Positions 9,015-19,794 of a stretch of 64,000 nucleotides of DNA are shown here, piece by piece. The stretch is from positions 2,542,001-2,606,000 of the forward strand of contig NZ_CP018151.1 in assembly GCF_001889265.1 (NCBI RefSeq), written 5' to 3'. How positions within the stretch are numbered: position 1 is the stretch's first letter; the number at the start of each line of letters is the position of its first letter. This stretch comes from Microbacterium sp. 1.5R. Lineage in GTDB: Bacteria; Actinomycetota; Actinomycetes; Actinomycetales; Microbacteriaceae. A program made the translations under genes and the position numbers. The notes under the pieces were generated by a model. That model did not search any database. It saw nothing but the letters and a program-made list of their open reading frames with translations, and was not told where the DNA came from.

Positions 9015-10712
9015 ATGGCGCACAAGCCTGACGCGATCACCCGGTGGTGGCGGTCGATCAGCCTGCGCGCCAAGGTGACGGGTGTCACGGTCGCAGTGCT
9101 CGCACTGGGTCTTCTCGCCGCGGGCATCGGCACCGTGCCGATCCTGCGCAACTCGCTCATCAGCAACATCGATGCGCAGCTTCCGGCCCTGGTGTCGGCG
9201 GATCTCGCGAGCCGCTACTTCGAGGTGACGGTCGAGGACGGCGAGACCGTCTACACCCCCACCGACTCGCCGCGAGACTTCTTCGTCGCGATCTACGACG
9301 CCGAGGGCGTGCTGCAGACGACCACGGGGAACTCCGCCAACGGACAGCCGCTCTTCCCCGCGACCTATTCGCCTCTCGACGTGCAGGCGAACGAGGACAC
9401 GCCGTTCACGATGGAGGGGACCGAAGGGTCGAGCTTCCGCGCCGCTGTCGCGCGGGTGCCCGGAGAGGGCGACGGATCGCTGCGTATCCAGATCGTCGCG
9501 ATGCCTCTCGAGTACGCGGATCGCATCATCAGCCAGTACTTCGGCATCTACATCACGGTCGCGTTCGTCACGATCTTCCTGGCCGCTCTGCTGACCCGCG
9601 GTCTGGTGACGCTGACATTCCGTCGACTCGGGCAGGTCGAGTCGACCGCCATGTCGATCGCCGCCGGCGATTTCACCCAGCGTCTCACCGATCTCGAGCC
9701 CACGACCGAAGTCGGCCGCCTGAACAGCGCGATCAACACGATGCTCGACCGCGTCGACGCGTCGCTCGCGCAGCGAGATCGCACCGTGCAGCACATGCGG
9801 CGCTTCATCGGAGATGCCAGCCACGAGCTGCGCACTCCCCTGGTGAGCGTGCGCGGATACGCCGAGCTCTACCGCATGGGCGCGATCAAGGGCGAGGAAG
9901 ACACCGCACGCGCGATGGAGCGGATCGAGAAGGAGGCGATCCGCATGGGCGTCCTGGTCGAGGACCTCCTCGCTCTTGCGCGCCTCGACGAGGAGCGGGA
10001 GCCCGAGATCGAAGCCCTCGATCTTCGACCGATCGCGCGGGACGCCGCTCTCGACCTGCGCGCGGCGGCTCCGGCGCGCACCGTGACCGTGGTCGATCGC
10101 ACCGTCGAGGCTCCGCTGATCGATGTCACCACGCGCTCCACACCCGTCGTTCCCTCCGCTCCGGAGACGCCAGCACCCCGTGGGCTCTCACGCGGAACGC
10201 TCGCGCGCCTGCGCCGTCGCCCCCGGAACTCGGGTGCAGCCGTGCCGGCGATCGACTTCACCGAAGCGGCGGACATCCCCGTGCGCACGCCGCCGATCGT
10301 GCTCGGCGAGGAGAACAAGGTCCGCCAGGTCGTCACGAACCTGCTGGGCAATGCGCGACGCTTCTCGGCGGAGGAGAGTCCGATCGAGATCGTGGTCGAC
10401 GCAGATCGTGTGCGAGGCACGGGGAGCATAGCCATCGTCGATCATGGTGAGGGGATCCCGCCGCAGATCCGCGAGCAGATCTTCGAGCGCTTCTGGCGCG
10501 CCGACACCTCGCGCGCTCGCGAAACGGGAGGGTCGGGCCTGGGTCTCGCGATCGTCTCGTCCATCGTGAAGGCGCTGCACGGAAGCGTCGCGGTGTCGGA
10601 GACGCCCGGCGGCGGAGCGACGTTCACCGTCACCCTCCCCCTCGCACCTTCACGCGCGACACCTGCGCATCTTCTCGAGGACACCCAGCCGATCGAGCCG
10701 CTCGACATCTGA
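9015..10712 (+). CDS. HAMP sensor histidine kinase
   Basis: 565-aa membrane kinase, partner of the preceding regulator. TM1 is about residues 19-42, an extracytoplasmic sensor region about 43-170, TM2 about 175-200, then HAMP. The H box is GDASHELRTPLVSVRGYAEL with His near 275. The N box NLLGNARRFS and the ATP-lid motifs GEGIPP and GGSGLGLAIV follow. Between H and N boxes sits an extra segment of about 60 residues (roughly 365-425), rich in Pro, Arg and Ala (RGLSRGTLARLRRRPRN), which is unusual and probably a flexible insertion. GGAGG upstream supports the ATG at 9015. Confidence 0.9.
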   Translation: MAHKPDAITRWWRSISLRAKVTGVTVAVLALGLLAAGIGTVPILRNSLISNIDAQLPALVSADLASRYFEVTVEDGETVYTPTDSPRDFFVAIYDAEGVLQTTTGNSANGQPLFPATYSPLDVQANEDTPFTMEGTEGSSFRAAVARVPGEGDGSLRIQIVAMPLEYADRIISQYFGIYITVAFVTIFLAALLTRGLVTLTFRRLGQVESTAMSIAAGDFTQRLTDLEPTTEVGRLNSAINTMLDRVDASLAQRDRTVQHMRRFIGDASHELRTPLVSVRGYAELYRMGAIKGEEDTARAMERIEKEAIRMGVLVEDLLALARLDEEREPEIEALDLRPIARDAALDLRAAAPARTVTVVDRTVEAPLIDVTTRSTPVVPSAPETPAPRGLSRGTLARLRRRPRNSGAAVPAIDFTEAADIPVRTPPIVLGEENKVRQVVTNLLGNARRFSAEESPIEIVVDADRVRGTGSIAIVDHGEGIPPQIREQIFERFWRADTSRARETGGSGLGLAIVSSIVKALHGSVAVSETPGGGATFTVTLPLAPSRATPAHLLEDTQPIEPLDI

Positions 10713-10837
10713 CGGCTCCTGCTGCACGGAGAATCCTCCGCGCAGGTTCTCCACAACGGCTGCGGGCGATCGCGCCGCATCGGCATCCGGCAGTCGCCCC
10801 TCCCCTACCGTCGGAGAACCGAACGAGAGGAGTTCCC

Positions 10838-11125
10838 ATGTCCGTCATCACCGTCGACACCGAAGCAGTAGGTGCCGCCCAAGGAGCCGCACTGGCCACG
10901 ATGGAGCGTCTGCAGACCGAGTCTGCGACGCTCATGTCCCAGCTGACGCAGCTGCAGGCATCGTGGGTCGGCACCGCCTCAGCCGCGTTCCAGTCATGCG
11001 CTGAAGAGTGGCGAGGAGCCCAGCTGCACGTCGAGCAGGTGCTCGAGTCCATCGGGCACTCGCTGGGCAGTGCGGCGACGCAGTACGCGGATGCCGATCA
11101 GTACTCGGCGAGCCTGTTCCGCTGA
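10838..11125 (+). CDS. WXG100 family protein (ESX/type VII substrate-like)
   Basis: 95-aa small helical protein with the WXG motif in LQASWVGTASAAFQ near residue 46, giving the helix-turn-helix hairpin typical of EsxA/EsxB-like proteins secreted by type VII systems. The C-terminal YxxxD/E export signal is approximated by YADADQYS. A strong GAGAGGAG precedes the ATG. No EccC ATPase or other secretion gene is in the window, so it is an orphan here. Confidence 0.85.
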   Translation: MSVITVDTEAVGAAQGAALATMERLQTESATLMSQLTQLQASWVGTASAAFQSCAEEWRGAQLHVEQVLESIGHSLGSAATQYADADQYSASLFR

Positions 11126-11151
11126 CTCACGGGTTCGACCGCCCGCGAACG

Positions 11152-11185
11152 CAGAAACGCCCCGACCGAGGTCGGGGCGTTTCTG
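11152..11185. terminator. Bidirectional rho-independent terminator
   Basis: Perfect 15-bp stem CAGAAACGCCCCGAC / GTCGGGGCGTTTCTG with a CGAG loop between the convergent WXG100 and groL genes. Confidence 0.85.
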
Positions 11186-11200
11186 TTCAGCAGTGATGGA

Positions 11201-12856
<1,656 letters not shown>

Positions 12857-12883
12857 TTAGCACTCAGAGTGAGAGAGTGCTAA
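12857..12883. promoter_or_regulatory. CIRCE operator (HrcA site)
   Basis: TTAGCACTC-N9-GAGTGCTAA, an exact match to the CIRCE inverted repeat bound by the heat-shock repressor HrcA, upstream of groL. hrcA is not in the window. Confidence 0.95.
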
Positions 12884-12942
12884 CGCCATTCTGGCACTCG
12901 ACCCCATCGAGTGCAAGCTGCGGGGAGGGACCGCGCGGCGCT

Positions 12943-13521
12943 CTACGGGGCAGGGGTGTCTGCGGGAGTCTCGGGAGCGGTGGTCGCGCGATCGAGTCCG
13001 ATGACCACCGTGAGCTGCTTCGCGCCGGTGTCGTTCAGATCGGTGTAGAAATCGCTCTGCTCCACCTGTGCTCCGCCGATGAGGTTCGCGAGGCCGATGG
13101 CCGCGAGCTCGTCCTCGTCGGCGACGTAGTAGACCGTCGTCGTCGAGAAGTCCTGGCTCGCGCTGTCGGTCGCGAACACGACGTCCGCTGCCCAGCCGTT
13201 GTTGATCAGGACGTCGCGCATCTGCTCGTCGAGCCCCTCGTCCGGGGATGCGTTGAGGATCATCACCGAGTAGGTGACGTCGACGACTCCGGTCTCGACG
13301 GGTGCAGGACTGGCCGTGGGGACGGCCTCCGGGAAGAGGCTGATGCGCCCCATCACCACCAGCGAGCCGAAGATGCCGCCGATGATGAGCACCAGAGCGG
13401 CCACGAAAGACCAGAGGAGCACGACCCAGCCGTTCATCCCCGGGGCTTCGGCGCGATGCGCTCCGACGCGTCCGGATGATCGGGGGACGTCGTCGAATCG
13501 ATCTCGGCTGGGCTTTGACAC
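12943..13521 (-). CDS. LytR C-terminal domain membrane protein
   Basis: 192-aa protein: a cytoplasmic basic N-terminus, one transmembrane segment (about 30-58), then an extracytoplasmic LytR_C-type domain (VMILNASPDEGLDEQMRDVLINNGWAADVVFAT-type pattern) and a Pro/Thr-rich tail. Such proteins are cell-envelope associated, but the isolated domain has no proven function. The GTG at 13521 is preceded by TAGCAT ending 6 nt upstream, a leaderless pattern. Likely co-oriented with the DUF3263 gene upstream. Confidence 0.82.
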   Translation of the reverse strand: MSKPSRDRFDDVPRSSGRVGAHRAEAPGMNGWVVLLWSFVAALVLIIGGIFGSLVVMGRISLFPEAVPTASPAPVETGVVDVTYSVMILNASPDEGLDEQMRDVLINNGWAADVVFATDSASQDFSTTTVYYVADEDELAAIGLANLIGGAQVEQSDFYTDLNDTGAKQLTVVIGLDRATTAPETPADTPAP

Positions 13522-13590
13522 CCCTCGATGCTAACGGCACCGACCTCTGTATCCGCATCGAGCGCCGTCGGCGCGTGGCGGACGCGCGAG

Positions 13591-13848
13591 TCAGCCGACG
13601 AAACCGGGCGTGCGAGCGGCTCTCTGGAATGATCTCGAGTCGCGGATGCGCCGCAGCCGACGCACCAGCATCGGGTCGTACTCGAGGGCGGCCTCCGACT
13701 CGATCAGACGTCCGAGGAGCTGGTAGTAGCGCGCGGCGCTCATACCCAGCTGGGCGCGGATGGTCTCCTCCTTCGCGCCGCCGTGCCGCGGCCACGCGGT
13801 CTCCAGCGCGAGGATCGCACGATCGCGCTCGCTCAGCTCTCCCAGCAT
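13591..13848 (-). CDS. DUF3263 helix-turn-helix-like protein
   Basis: 85-aa actinobacterial protein of the DUF3263 family. The sequence ERDRAILALETAWPRHGGAKEETIRAQLGMSAARYYQLLGRLI looks like a helix-turn-helix, so DNA binding is possible but unproven. It is commonly found next to a LytR_C protein, as here. TAATCT ends 6 nt before the ATG, suggesting a leaderless transcript. Confidence 0.82.
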   Translation of the reverse strand: MLGELSERDRAILALETAWPRHGGAKEETIRAQLGMSAARYYQLLGRLIESEAALEYDPMLVRRLRRIRDSRSFQRAARTPGFVG

Positions 13849-13857
13849 GAGATCAGA

Positions 13858-14850
13858 TTAGGTCGCCGCCCCGCCGATTCCGGCACGCCACTCCCACCAT
13901 CGCCCGAGTGGGTCGGCGGCTGCGCGCACCTGCCCGTCGAGCGCCACGACGAAACCGGGCCACTCCGCGGCGACGACGGGCGGATCCCAGGCGTCGAGGA
14001 GCGCGGGAGGGTCGATGGTCAGCCAGCGCGCGCCGAGCCCCCGGATGCGGTCGACGAGGGCTTCACGGGCCTCCCGGGGAATGTGCACCAGCACGCCGGG
14101 AGTCGTGACGACGAGGGCGGCGTCGCGGGGCGCCTCGGCGGCGAGCTCGTCGATCTGCTCGAGCGCGTCGCCTGCGACGAGGTGGGGAGGGGCGGATGCC
14201 GCGATGTCGAGCGCCGCCGACACCCGTTGCTCACGCCCCTCCTCCCCCGGCCACACCAGACCCAGCAGCCAGCGCCGGTCACGCTCGTCTCGCGCGTCGA
14301 GCGGCGCGAGGTCGATGCCGGCTCGCCACACCACATCGGGCATCCGCATCGGCGGAAGGGCTCCGTCGACACGGCTCTCGAGGATCACGGTGGAGGGGCC
14401 GTCCGCGGGGTCGAGCGACGCGCGCAGCCGCCCGTCCGCGCCCACGAAGCGATACGAGTACCTGTCCGGATAGAGGCACAGTCCTGCGGAGGCTCCGACC
14501 TCGAGCAGCGCGATCGGGCCGTCGATCTCCGACAGCGCGGGCAGAAGCGGCGCGAGACGCAGAGGTTCGTTCGTCTGCAGGCGCCGGCCGCTGCACTCGG
14601 CCACGATCTCATCGGCGCGCGCGATCACGAACGACCGCCAGGCGCCGTAGCCGACGAGGCCGGCGCCCAGCATCCGTGTCACCGCGAACACGAGCGGGGG
14701 CTGCCGTCTGTTCTCCGGAATCCGCGCGAGCACGCCCTGGACCTCGGAGTCGGCGGCGACACCGTCGGCCCACTCGACATACAGGTCGCTGCGCCCCGGC
14801 GCCTCCTGCTCGGCGAAACGCGCGTAGCGCTGCTGCACGGCATCCGTCAT
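13858..14850 (-). CDS. DUF2332 family protein, methyltransferase-like
   Basis: 330-aa protein of the actinobacterial DUF2332 family. It contains IALLEVGASAGLCLYPDRYSY, which resembles an S-adenosylmethionine-binding glycine motif, but the family function is unknown. The ATG at 14850 was chosen over a longer in-frame extension into the msrB region because GACAAT ends 6 nt upstream (leaderless pattern) and the family begins with QQRYARFAEQEA. Divergent from msrB. Confidence 0.82.
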   Translation of the reverse strand: MTDAVQQRYARFAEQEAPGRSDLYVEWADGVAADSEVQGVLARIPENRRQPPLVFAVTRMLGAGLVGYGAWRSFVIARADEIVAECSGRRLQTNEPLRLAPLLPALSEIDGPIALLEVGASAGLCLYPDRYSYRFVGADGRLRASLDPADGPSTVILESRVDGALPPMRMPDVVWRAGIDLAPLDARDERDRRWLLGLVWPGEEGREQRVSAALDIAASAPPHLVAGDALEQIDELAAEAPRDAALVVTTPGVLVHIPREAREALVDRIRGLGARWLTIDPPALLDAWDPPVVAAEWPGFVVALDGQVRAAADPLGRWWEWRAGIGGAAT

Positions 14851-14919
14851 GGATCCATTGTCTCGTGGCGCCGAGCGCCTCTGAACGCGAGAGAATGGAT
14901 CAGACCCCCAGGAGGACCG

Positions 14920-15324
14920 ATGTCGTACAGCGTGGACAAGACCGAAGAAGAGTGGCGCGAGGAGCTCGGCGAGGAGCAGTACGCCGTGCTGCGCGAAGCC
15001 GCCACCGAGCGCGCCTGGACGGGCGAGCTTCTCGACGAGGGCCGAGCGGGCCTCTACACCTGCGGCGCCTGCGGTGCCGAGCTGTTCAAGAGCGGCACGA
15101 AGTTCGACTCCGGATGCGGCTGGCCGAGCTTCTACGAGTCGATCCGCCCCGACGCGGTGCAGCTCATCGAGGACACGACGCTCGGCATGGTGCGCACCGA
15201 GGTGCGCTGCGCGACCTGCGGCTCTCACCTGGGCCACGTCTTCCCCGACGGATTCGGCACGCCCACCGGCGACCGCTACTGCATGAACTCGATCGCCCTG
15301 AACTTCACACCCGAAGAGTCGTGA
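14920..15324 (+). CDS. msrB: Peptide-methionine (R)-S-oxide reductase
   Basis: 134-aa MsrB, reducing the R epimer of methionine sulfoxide in proteins. Two zinc-binding CxxC pairs (CGACGAELF and CATCGSHLGH) and the catalytic Cys in RYCMNSIAL are all present. Length is normal for a stand-alone MsrB. AGGAGG is centred about 8 nt before the ATG. The stop overlaps the GTG of the nitroreductase-like gene (GTGA), so the two are translationally coupled. Confidence 0.95.
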   Translation: MSYSVDKTEEEWREELGEEQYAVLREAATERAWTGELLDEGRAGLYTCGACGAELFKSGTKFDSGCGWPSFYESIRPDAVQLIEDTTLGMVRTEVRCATCGSHLGHVFPDGFGTPTGDRYCMNSIALNFTPEES

Positions 15325-15869
15325 ACGCCCTCGAGGCGGTCCGCGCACGGCAGTCCTGGTCGAAGGTCACCGACGACGCGCCGTCGCGCGATGAGCTGCT
15401 GACGCTCGTCGCCGCAGCGGGTCGTGTGGCCGATCATTCGTCGCTGCGCCCGTGGCGTCTCATCGAGCTCCGCGGGTCCGACCGCGAGGTGCTCGGCGCG
15501 GCGATCGCGAAGGCGGAGGGTGACAAGTCCCCGTCGACCAAGCCTCTTCGCGCTCCGCTGCTGATCGCCGTGGTCGCCAGCTATCGCAAGAGCGACAAGG
15601 TTCCCCGGTGGGAGCAGGAGGCGGTCGCGTCAGGCGTCGCCCACATGCTCAGCCTGCTGCTCGACGAGGCCGGCTGGGGTGTGCTGTGGCGCACCGGTCG
15701 GTACACGCGCTCGAAGGCCATCGCGAAGGCTCACGGCATCGGCAAGAACGAAGAGCTGCTCGGCTGGCTGTATGTCGGCGGCAAGCCGCAGGGCAAGAAG
15801 CCGGGCCGCCGCAAGCCGGTCGACGCCCGGGCACTCGTGACGCGGATGCCGCAGCCGAAGAAGAAGTAG
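15321..15869 (+). CDS. Nitroreductase family protein
   Basis: 182-aa FMN-binding nitroreductase-like protein (RQSWSKVTDDAPSRDELLTLVAAAGR at the start, LRPWRLIEL as the FMN contact region, and a Lys-rich C-terminus GKKPGRRKPVDARAL). The start is the GTG overlapping the msrB stop codon; longer in-frame extensions run through msrB and are not real. Coupling with msrB suggests a shared redox or oxidative-stress role. The substrate is unknown. Confidence 0.85.
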   Translation: MNALEAVRARQSWSKVTDDAPSRDELLTLVAAAGRVADHSSLRPWRLIELRGSDREVLGAAIAKAEGDKSPSTKPLRAPLLIAVVASYRKSDKVPRWEQEAVASGVAHMLSLLLDEAGWGVLWRTGRYTRSKAIAKAHGIGKNEELLGWLYVGGKPQGKKPGRRKPVDARALVTRMPQPKKK

Positions 15870-15874
15870 GGCGC

Positions 15875-16816
15875 TCAGCTGCGTCGGCGCCGCGGGAGTG
15901 CGACGACCACGGATGCCACGGCGACGATCACCATGCCGACGATCTGCCAGAGCGCCGGCCCCGCGGCCGCGGGCCAGATGAGGTCGATGATCACCGACGT
16001 GGCGAGCTGACCGAGCACCGAGCCGAGGCCCATCAGCAGCACGCCGGTATGCGCGACGATGAAGGCGCCGAGCAGGATGTACGCCGCGCCGAGGAATCCT
16101 CCGAGGTACAGCCACGGCTCGGTCGGCAGCGCATCGGGCACCCCTCGCACGGCGATGCTGATGCCCGCGGCGGCCAGCAGCGCGACGGTGCCGGCGATGA
16201 AGCTCATGAAGGTGGCCGCGAGGGGCGACCTCACGCGCTGAGCCAGCCTGCCGTTGGTCGCCGCCTGCCAGGCGATGCCGACACCCGCGGCGAACGGCAG
16301 CAGCAGCATCCAGAGCGGGGCGGTGGCCAGCACGTCCCCGCTCAGGGAGATGCCCACTGCGGCGAGCGCGAACGCGCCGCCCAGCACGCGTCCCGGCGTG
16401 ATCGCGACCACTCCCGCCGGGCCGAACCCGATCCTGTCGAGGACGAGGCCGTGCAGCGTCTGTCCCGCCACCACGCCGACCGTGAACAGCGAGACGCCGA
16501 GCACGCCGGCGGTGATCCCCTGGGTCGATACGGTGAGTGCGCCGCAGGCGCCGCCGAGCAGCATCCAGAACGGGATGGTCCGATCGCGGATGCCGCCGCG
16601 CAGTCGTCCGACGCCTCGACGAGCCGAGGGAAGGCAGACGATCACGATCGCCAGGGCCGCGAGTCCCACGGAGAACGAGATGAGACCGGCCGCGATGCCG
16701 TTGTCGATCTCGACGCCCAGCACCCCGTTGATCCGCGCCTGGACAGCCGTCATGACGCCGATCGCGACCGCTCCGCCGAGCGCGAGGGGCGGGGAGAGAC
16801 GACGAACCTGGGTCAC
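15875..16816 (-). CDS. DMT-superfamily transporter (DUF606/YdcZ type)
   Basis: 313-aa integral membrane protein with about ten hydrophobic segments arranged as a duplicated five-helix unit (GGAVAIGVMTAVQARING at the start and a similar LAQRVRSPLAATFMSFIAGTVALL repeat in the second half). This is the DMT/DUF606 layout. Transport substrate unknown. GTG start at 16816 with TAGGGT ending 6 nt upstream, i.e. probably leaderless. Convergent with the nitroreductase. Confidence 0.85.
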   Translation of the reverse strand: MTQVRRLSPPLALGGAVAIGVMTAVQARINGVLGVEIDNGIAAGLISFSVGLAALAIVIVCLPSARRGVGRLRGGIRDRTIPFWMLLGGACGALTVSTQGITAGVLGVSLFTVGVVAGQTLHGLVLDRIGFGPAGVVAITPGRVLGGAFALAAVGISLSGDVLATAPLWMLLLPFAAGVGIAWQAATNGRLAQRVRSPLAATFMSFIAGTVALLAAAGISIAVRGVPDALPTEPWLYLGGFLGAAYILLGAFIVAHTGVLLMGLGSVLGQLATSVIIDLIWPAAAGPALWQIVGMVIVAVASVVVALPRRRRS

Positions 16817-16891
16817 CCGTCGACCCTAGCCGAGCGAGGATCCTCCTCCCGCAGCGTGCACGATGTCCGTGGCCGGGCGTACCCTGACGGC

Positions 16892-17545
16892 ATGTGCGCG
16901 AGCTACGGACTTGACCCCCGGTTCACCGACACCGAACTCCTCGCAGCGGCCGACGAGGCCGTGCTCGACGGGCTCCGGGAGTGGGCTGAGCAGAATGCCC
17001 GCGAGACCGTTCGCCCCACCGGCAAGAACCTCCGCAATCTCAATCCGATCGTGGTCCAGCCCGACACCGCTCCGACGCTCGAGCCGGCGTGGTGGGGATT
17101 CCTGATCAACGGGGAGCCGTCGAAGTTCCCGTCGATCAACACCCGCTCCGAGCGGCTGCAGGAGCGCCCCGGCGGATTGAAGAGTCGCGCGCTCGTCCCT
17201 GCGACCAGCTGGTACGAGATGAAGAAGCCCGAGCGCGTGTGGCACGAGTTCCTCGTCGACGAGGGGGCCCTCTTCGGGATGGCCGCGGTCACCCAGAGAG
17301 GTCGCACCGCCGACGGCGAGTCCTTCACCTGCTACTCGATCGTGATGCGCCCGGCTCCTCCGCACCTCGCGGACGTGCACGACCGGATGCCGCTGCTGAT
17401 CCCCGCGTCCCTGAGTGAGGAGTGGCTCACCGCCGAGCCCACGAAGGACATCATCGACGAGGCGCTGCTCGCCGCTGCGACGCTCGACGAGCGCGTGCAC
17501 GCCGCGCCGCGCGCGAGCGACAAGGGCGCGGATCGGCTGTTCTGA
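16892..17545 (+). CDS. SRAP (HMCES-like) abasic-site protein
   Basis: 217-aa SOS-response-associated peptidase family protein. Family members covalently trap abasic sites in single-stranded DNA through the N-terminal Cys exposed after Met removal. Visible hallmarks are Met-Cys-Ala at the N-terminus, INTRSER (Asn), ATSWYEM (Glu), and the HDRMPLLIP motif with the catalytic His. TACCCT ends 6 nt before the ATG, so the message is probably leaderless. Four bases separate its stop from the next gene, implying an operon. Confidence 0.92.
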   Translation: MCASYGLDPRFTDTELLAAADEAVLDGLREWAEQNARETVRPTGKNLRNLNPIVVQPDTAPTLEPAWWGFLINGEPSKFPSINTRSERLQERPGGLKSRALVPATSWYEMKKPERVWHEFLVDEGALFGMAAVTQRGRTADGESFTCYSIVMRPAPPHLADVHDRMPLLIPASLSEEWLTAEPTKDIIDEALLAAATLDERVHAAPRASDKGADRLF

Positions 17546-17549
17546 GCTC

Positions 17550-17933
17550 ATGGATTCGACGAATCTCGTCGCCACCGCGGCGGAGCGTGCAGAGGAGCTG
17601 CCGGGCGCGGCGCGGGAGAACCCGTTCGGTCCCGAGTGGGACGTGTACAAGGTGCGCGGACGCGTGTTCCTGCTGATCCCTCTCGACCAGACCGGGAGGG
17701 TCACGCTCAAGTCGCACCCCGACGACTCGGTCGCATTGCGCGAGACCTTCGCCGACATCGTCCCGGGGTACCACATGAACAAGAAGCACTGGATCACCCT
17801 GATGCCGGGGCCGTCACTCGACGAGGAACTCGTGTCCGAGCTGGTCACGGAGTCGTACCGTCTGGTGGTCGAGAAGCTCCCACGCGCCCAGCGGCCCGTG
17901 GATCCCGACCTGTTCGGGCGCCCCTCGTCCTGA
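17550..17933 (+). CDS. MmcQ/YjbR family protein
   Basis: 127-aa protein of the MmcQ/YjbR (CyaY-like fold) family. The end of the domain, PGYHMNKKHWITLMPG followed by ELVTESYRLVVEKLP, is diagnostic. Members are annotated as DNA-binding, but the biological role is unclear. It follows the SRAP gene by 4 bp, suggesting co-expression with a DNA-repair protein. Confidence 0.88.
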   Translation: MDSTNLVATAAERAEELPGAARENPFGPEWDVYKVRGRVFLLIPLDQTGRVTLKSHPDDSVALRETFADIVPGYHMNKKHWITLMPGPSLDEELVSELVTESYRLVVEKLPRAQRPVDPDLFGRPSS

Positions 17934-18036
17934 CGATTCCGCACCGGCCATCCACCGTGAGGATGACCCGCTGCCTCCGGGGAACGGTACCCAGGGAGGA
18001 CGCGCGGGCTGCGGCGCCGTCGATAGCGTCGTAGAC

Positions 18037-18948
18037 ATGATCACAGCAGAAGGCCTCACGAAGAGATTCGGAGACAAGACAGCCGTCCAGGACGTGTCGT
18101 TCACGGTCAAGCCGGGCACGGTCACCGGGTTCCTCGGTCCGAACGGCGCGGGAAAATCCACCACGATGCGCATGATCGTCGGCCTCGACCGGCCGACGTC
18201 CGGCATCGCAACCGTCGCCGGCCGGGAATACCGGAAGCTTCGCGCCCCGCTCACCGAGGTGGGGGTGCTTCTCGACGCGAAGGCGGTGCACACCGGCCGC
18301 ACCGCTCGCAATCATCTGCGTGCGATGGCGGCGACCCACGGCATCCCCGCGTCGCGCGTCGACGAGGTCATCGACCTGGCGGGCATCGCGCCCGTCGCCC
18401 GCAAGCGCGCCGGGAAGTTCTCACTCGGCATGGGGCAGCGGCTCGGAATCGCCTCGGCCCTGCTCGGGGATCCGCACACGCTGATCCTCGATGAGCCTGT
18501 CAACGGCCTCGACCCCGAGGGGGTGCGATGGGTGCGCCAGTTCGTGCGCCATGCGGCGTCCGAGGGGCGCACGGTCCTGCTGTCCAGCCACCTGATGAGC
18601 GAGATGGCGCAGACCGCCGATCACGTGATCGTGATGGGCCGGGGCAGAGTGCTCGCCGACGCTCCGCTCGAAGAGCTCGTCCGCGCCTGGACGACGAACA
18701 CCGTGCGCGTCCGCACGCCCCGCGCAGCGGATCTGGCCACAGCGGTCGGCGGTCCGTCGGTCGAGATCGTGAGCTCGGCTCCCGACCTTCTCGACATCGT
18801 CGGCCTGCCGGCCTCCCGCATCGGCGACCTCGCCGCTCGCCACGGCATCCCCCTGCACGAGCTCACCCCGACCACCGGGTCGCTCGAAGACGCCTATCTG
18901 GCGCTCACCGGCGACTCGGTCGAGTACCGCACGAAGGAGATCTCATGA
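18037..18948 (+). CDS. ABC transporter ATP-binding protein
   Basis: 303-aa ATPase of the drug/antibiotic-exporter (DrrA/NatA-like) type. Walker A GPNGAGKST is near residue 37, signature FSLGMGQRLG near 130, Walker B LILDEPVNGLD near 153, and the H loop follows in LLSSHL. A C-terminal DUF4162-like extension is present. TAGCGT ends 7 nt before the ATG. The stop overlaps the permease ATG (ATGA), and a two-component system follows, as in regulated antibiotic-resistance exporters. Confidence 0.92.
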   Translation: MITAEGLTKRFGDKTAVQDVSFTVKPGTVTGFLGPNGAGKSTTMRMIVGLDRPTSGIATVAGREYRKLRAPLTEVGVLLDAKAVHTGRTARNHLRAMAATHGIPASRVDEVIDLAGIAPVARKRAGKFSLGMGQRLGIASALLGDPHTLILDEPVNGLDPEGVRWVRQFVRHAASEGRTVLLSSHLMSEMAQTADHVIVMGRGRVLADAPLEELVRAWTTNTVRVRTPRAADLATAVGGPSVEIVSSAPDLLDIVGLPASRIGDLAARHGIPLHELTPTTGSLEDAYLALTGDSVEYRTKEIS

Positions 18949-19754
18949 CCGTCCAGGCTCCTGCCCGCACGCGCCAGCACGTCGACACCGGACACCGCCT
19001 CACGTTCGTGCGCGCGATCCGCGGCGAGTGGATCAAGCTCTCCACCCTTCGCTCCACCTGGTGGTCCATCGGCATCGCCGCAGTGCTCACCGTCGGCATC
19101 GCGGTGCTCATCGCTCAGGCGATCGACCTGCCGGGCTTCGACCCCATCCAGGCCGTGGTCATGCCGATCCAGTTCACGATGCTGCTCGCGGGCATCCTCG
19201 GTGCGATATCCGTGACGGGTGAGTACTCGACCGGAATGATCCGCTCGACGCTGGCAGCTAACCCGAAGCGCGGCTCCGTGCTCGCCGCCAAGGCCGTCGT
19301 GATCGCGGTCTTCCTGTTCGTGTCGTCTCTGGTGATCTTCTCAGCCGCAGCTGTCGCCGTCTCCGCGGTCGTCGCGTCGCGCGATCAGAGCATCGACTGG
19401 TCCGATCCGGCGGCATCGCTCCTTCCGATCGTCGTGTCGTCGCTTGCCATGTCCGTCTTCGCTCTCATCGGCGTCGCATTCGGCTTCATCCTGCGCTCGG
19501 GCGCCGGAGCCATCGCCGCGACCGTCGGCCTGCTGTTCGTCCTGCCGATCGTCGCGAGCTTCTTCACGATCGCCGGCGACGCGTGGACGTGGCTCCTCGA
19601 GACCGCGAACTACCTGCCGGTCGCCGCCGCTCAGAGTGCGATCCTTCCCGAGGGAGCCGCCCTCGAGGGCCCGGTCGCGTATCTCACGCTGGCCGGCTGG
19701 GTGGCTGCGGGCATGCTCGCCGCGTGGGGCGTGCTCCGCACCCGCGACGCGTGA
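18945..19754 (+). CDS. ABC transporter permease
   Basis: 269-aa membrane component of the preceding ATPase, with six hydrophobic segments (first about 42-65, last near the C-terminus) and the ABC-2 permease phrase GAISVTGEYSTGMIRSTLAA. The start is fixed by the ATGA overlap with the ATPase gene and by GGAG upstream. Substrate unknown; lantibiotic or peptide stress is typical for this arrangement. Confidence 0.9.
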   Translation: MTVQAPARTRQHVDTGHRLTFVRAIRGEWIKLSTLRSTWWSIGIAAVLTVGIAVLIAQAIDLPGFDPIQAVVMPIQFTMLLAGILGAISVTGEYSTGMIRSTLAANPKRGSVLAAKAVVIAVFLFVSSLVIFSAAAVAVSAVVASRDQSIDWSDPAASLLPIVVSSLAMSVFALIGVAFGFILRSGAGAIAATVGLLFVLPIVASFFTIAGDAWTWLLETANYLPVAAAQSAILPEGAALEGPVAYLTLAGWVAAGMLAAWGVLRTRDA

Positions 19755-19794
19755 CCGAGAGCCGACCGATGACCGATCCGCGTAGAGTCGGCCG

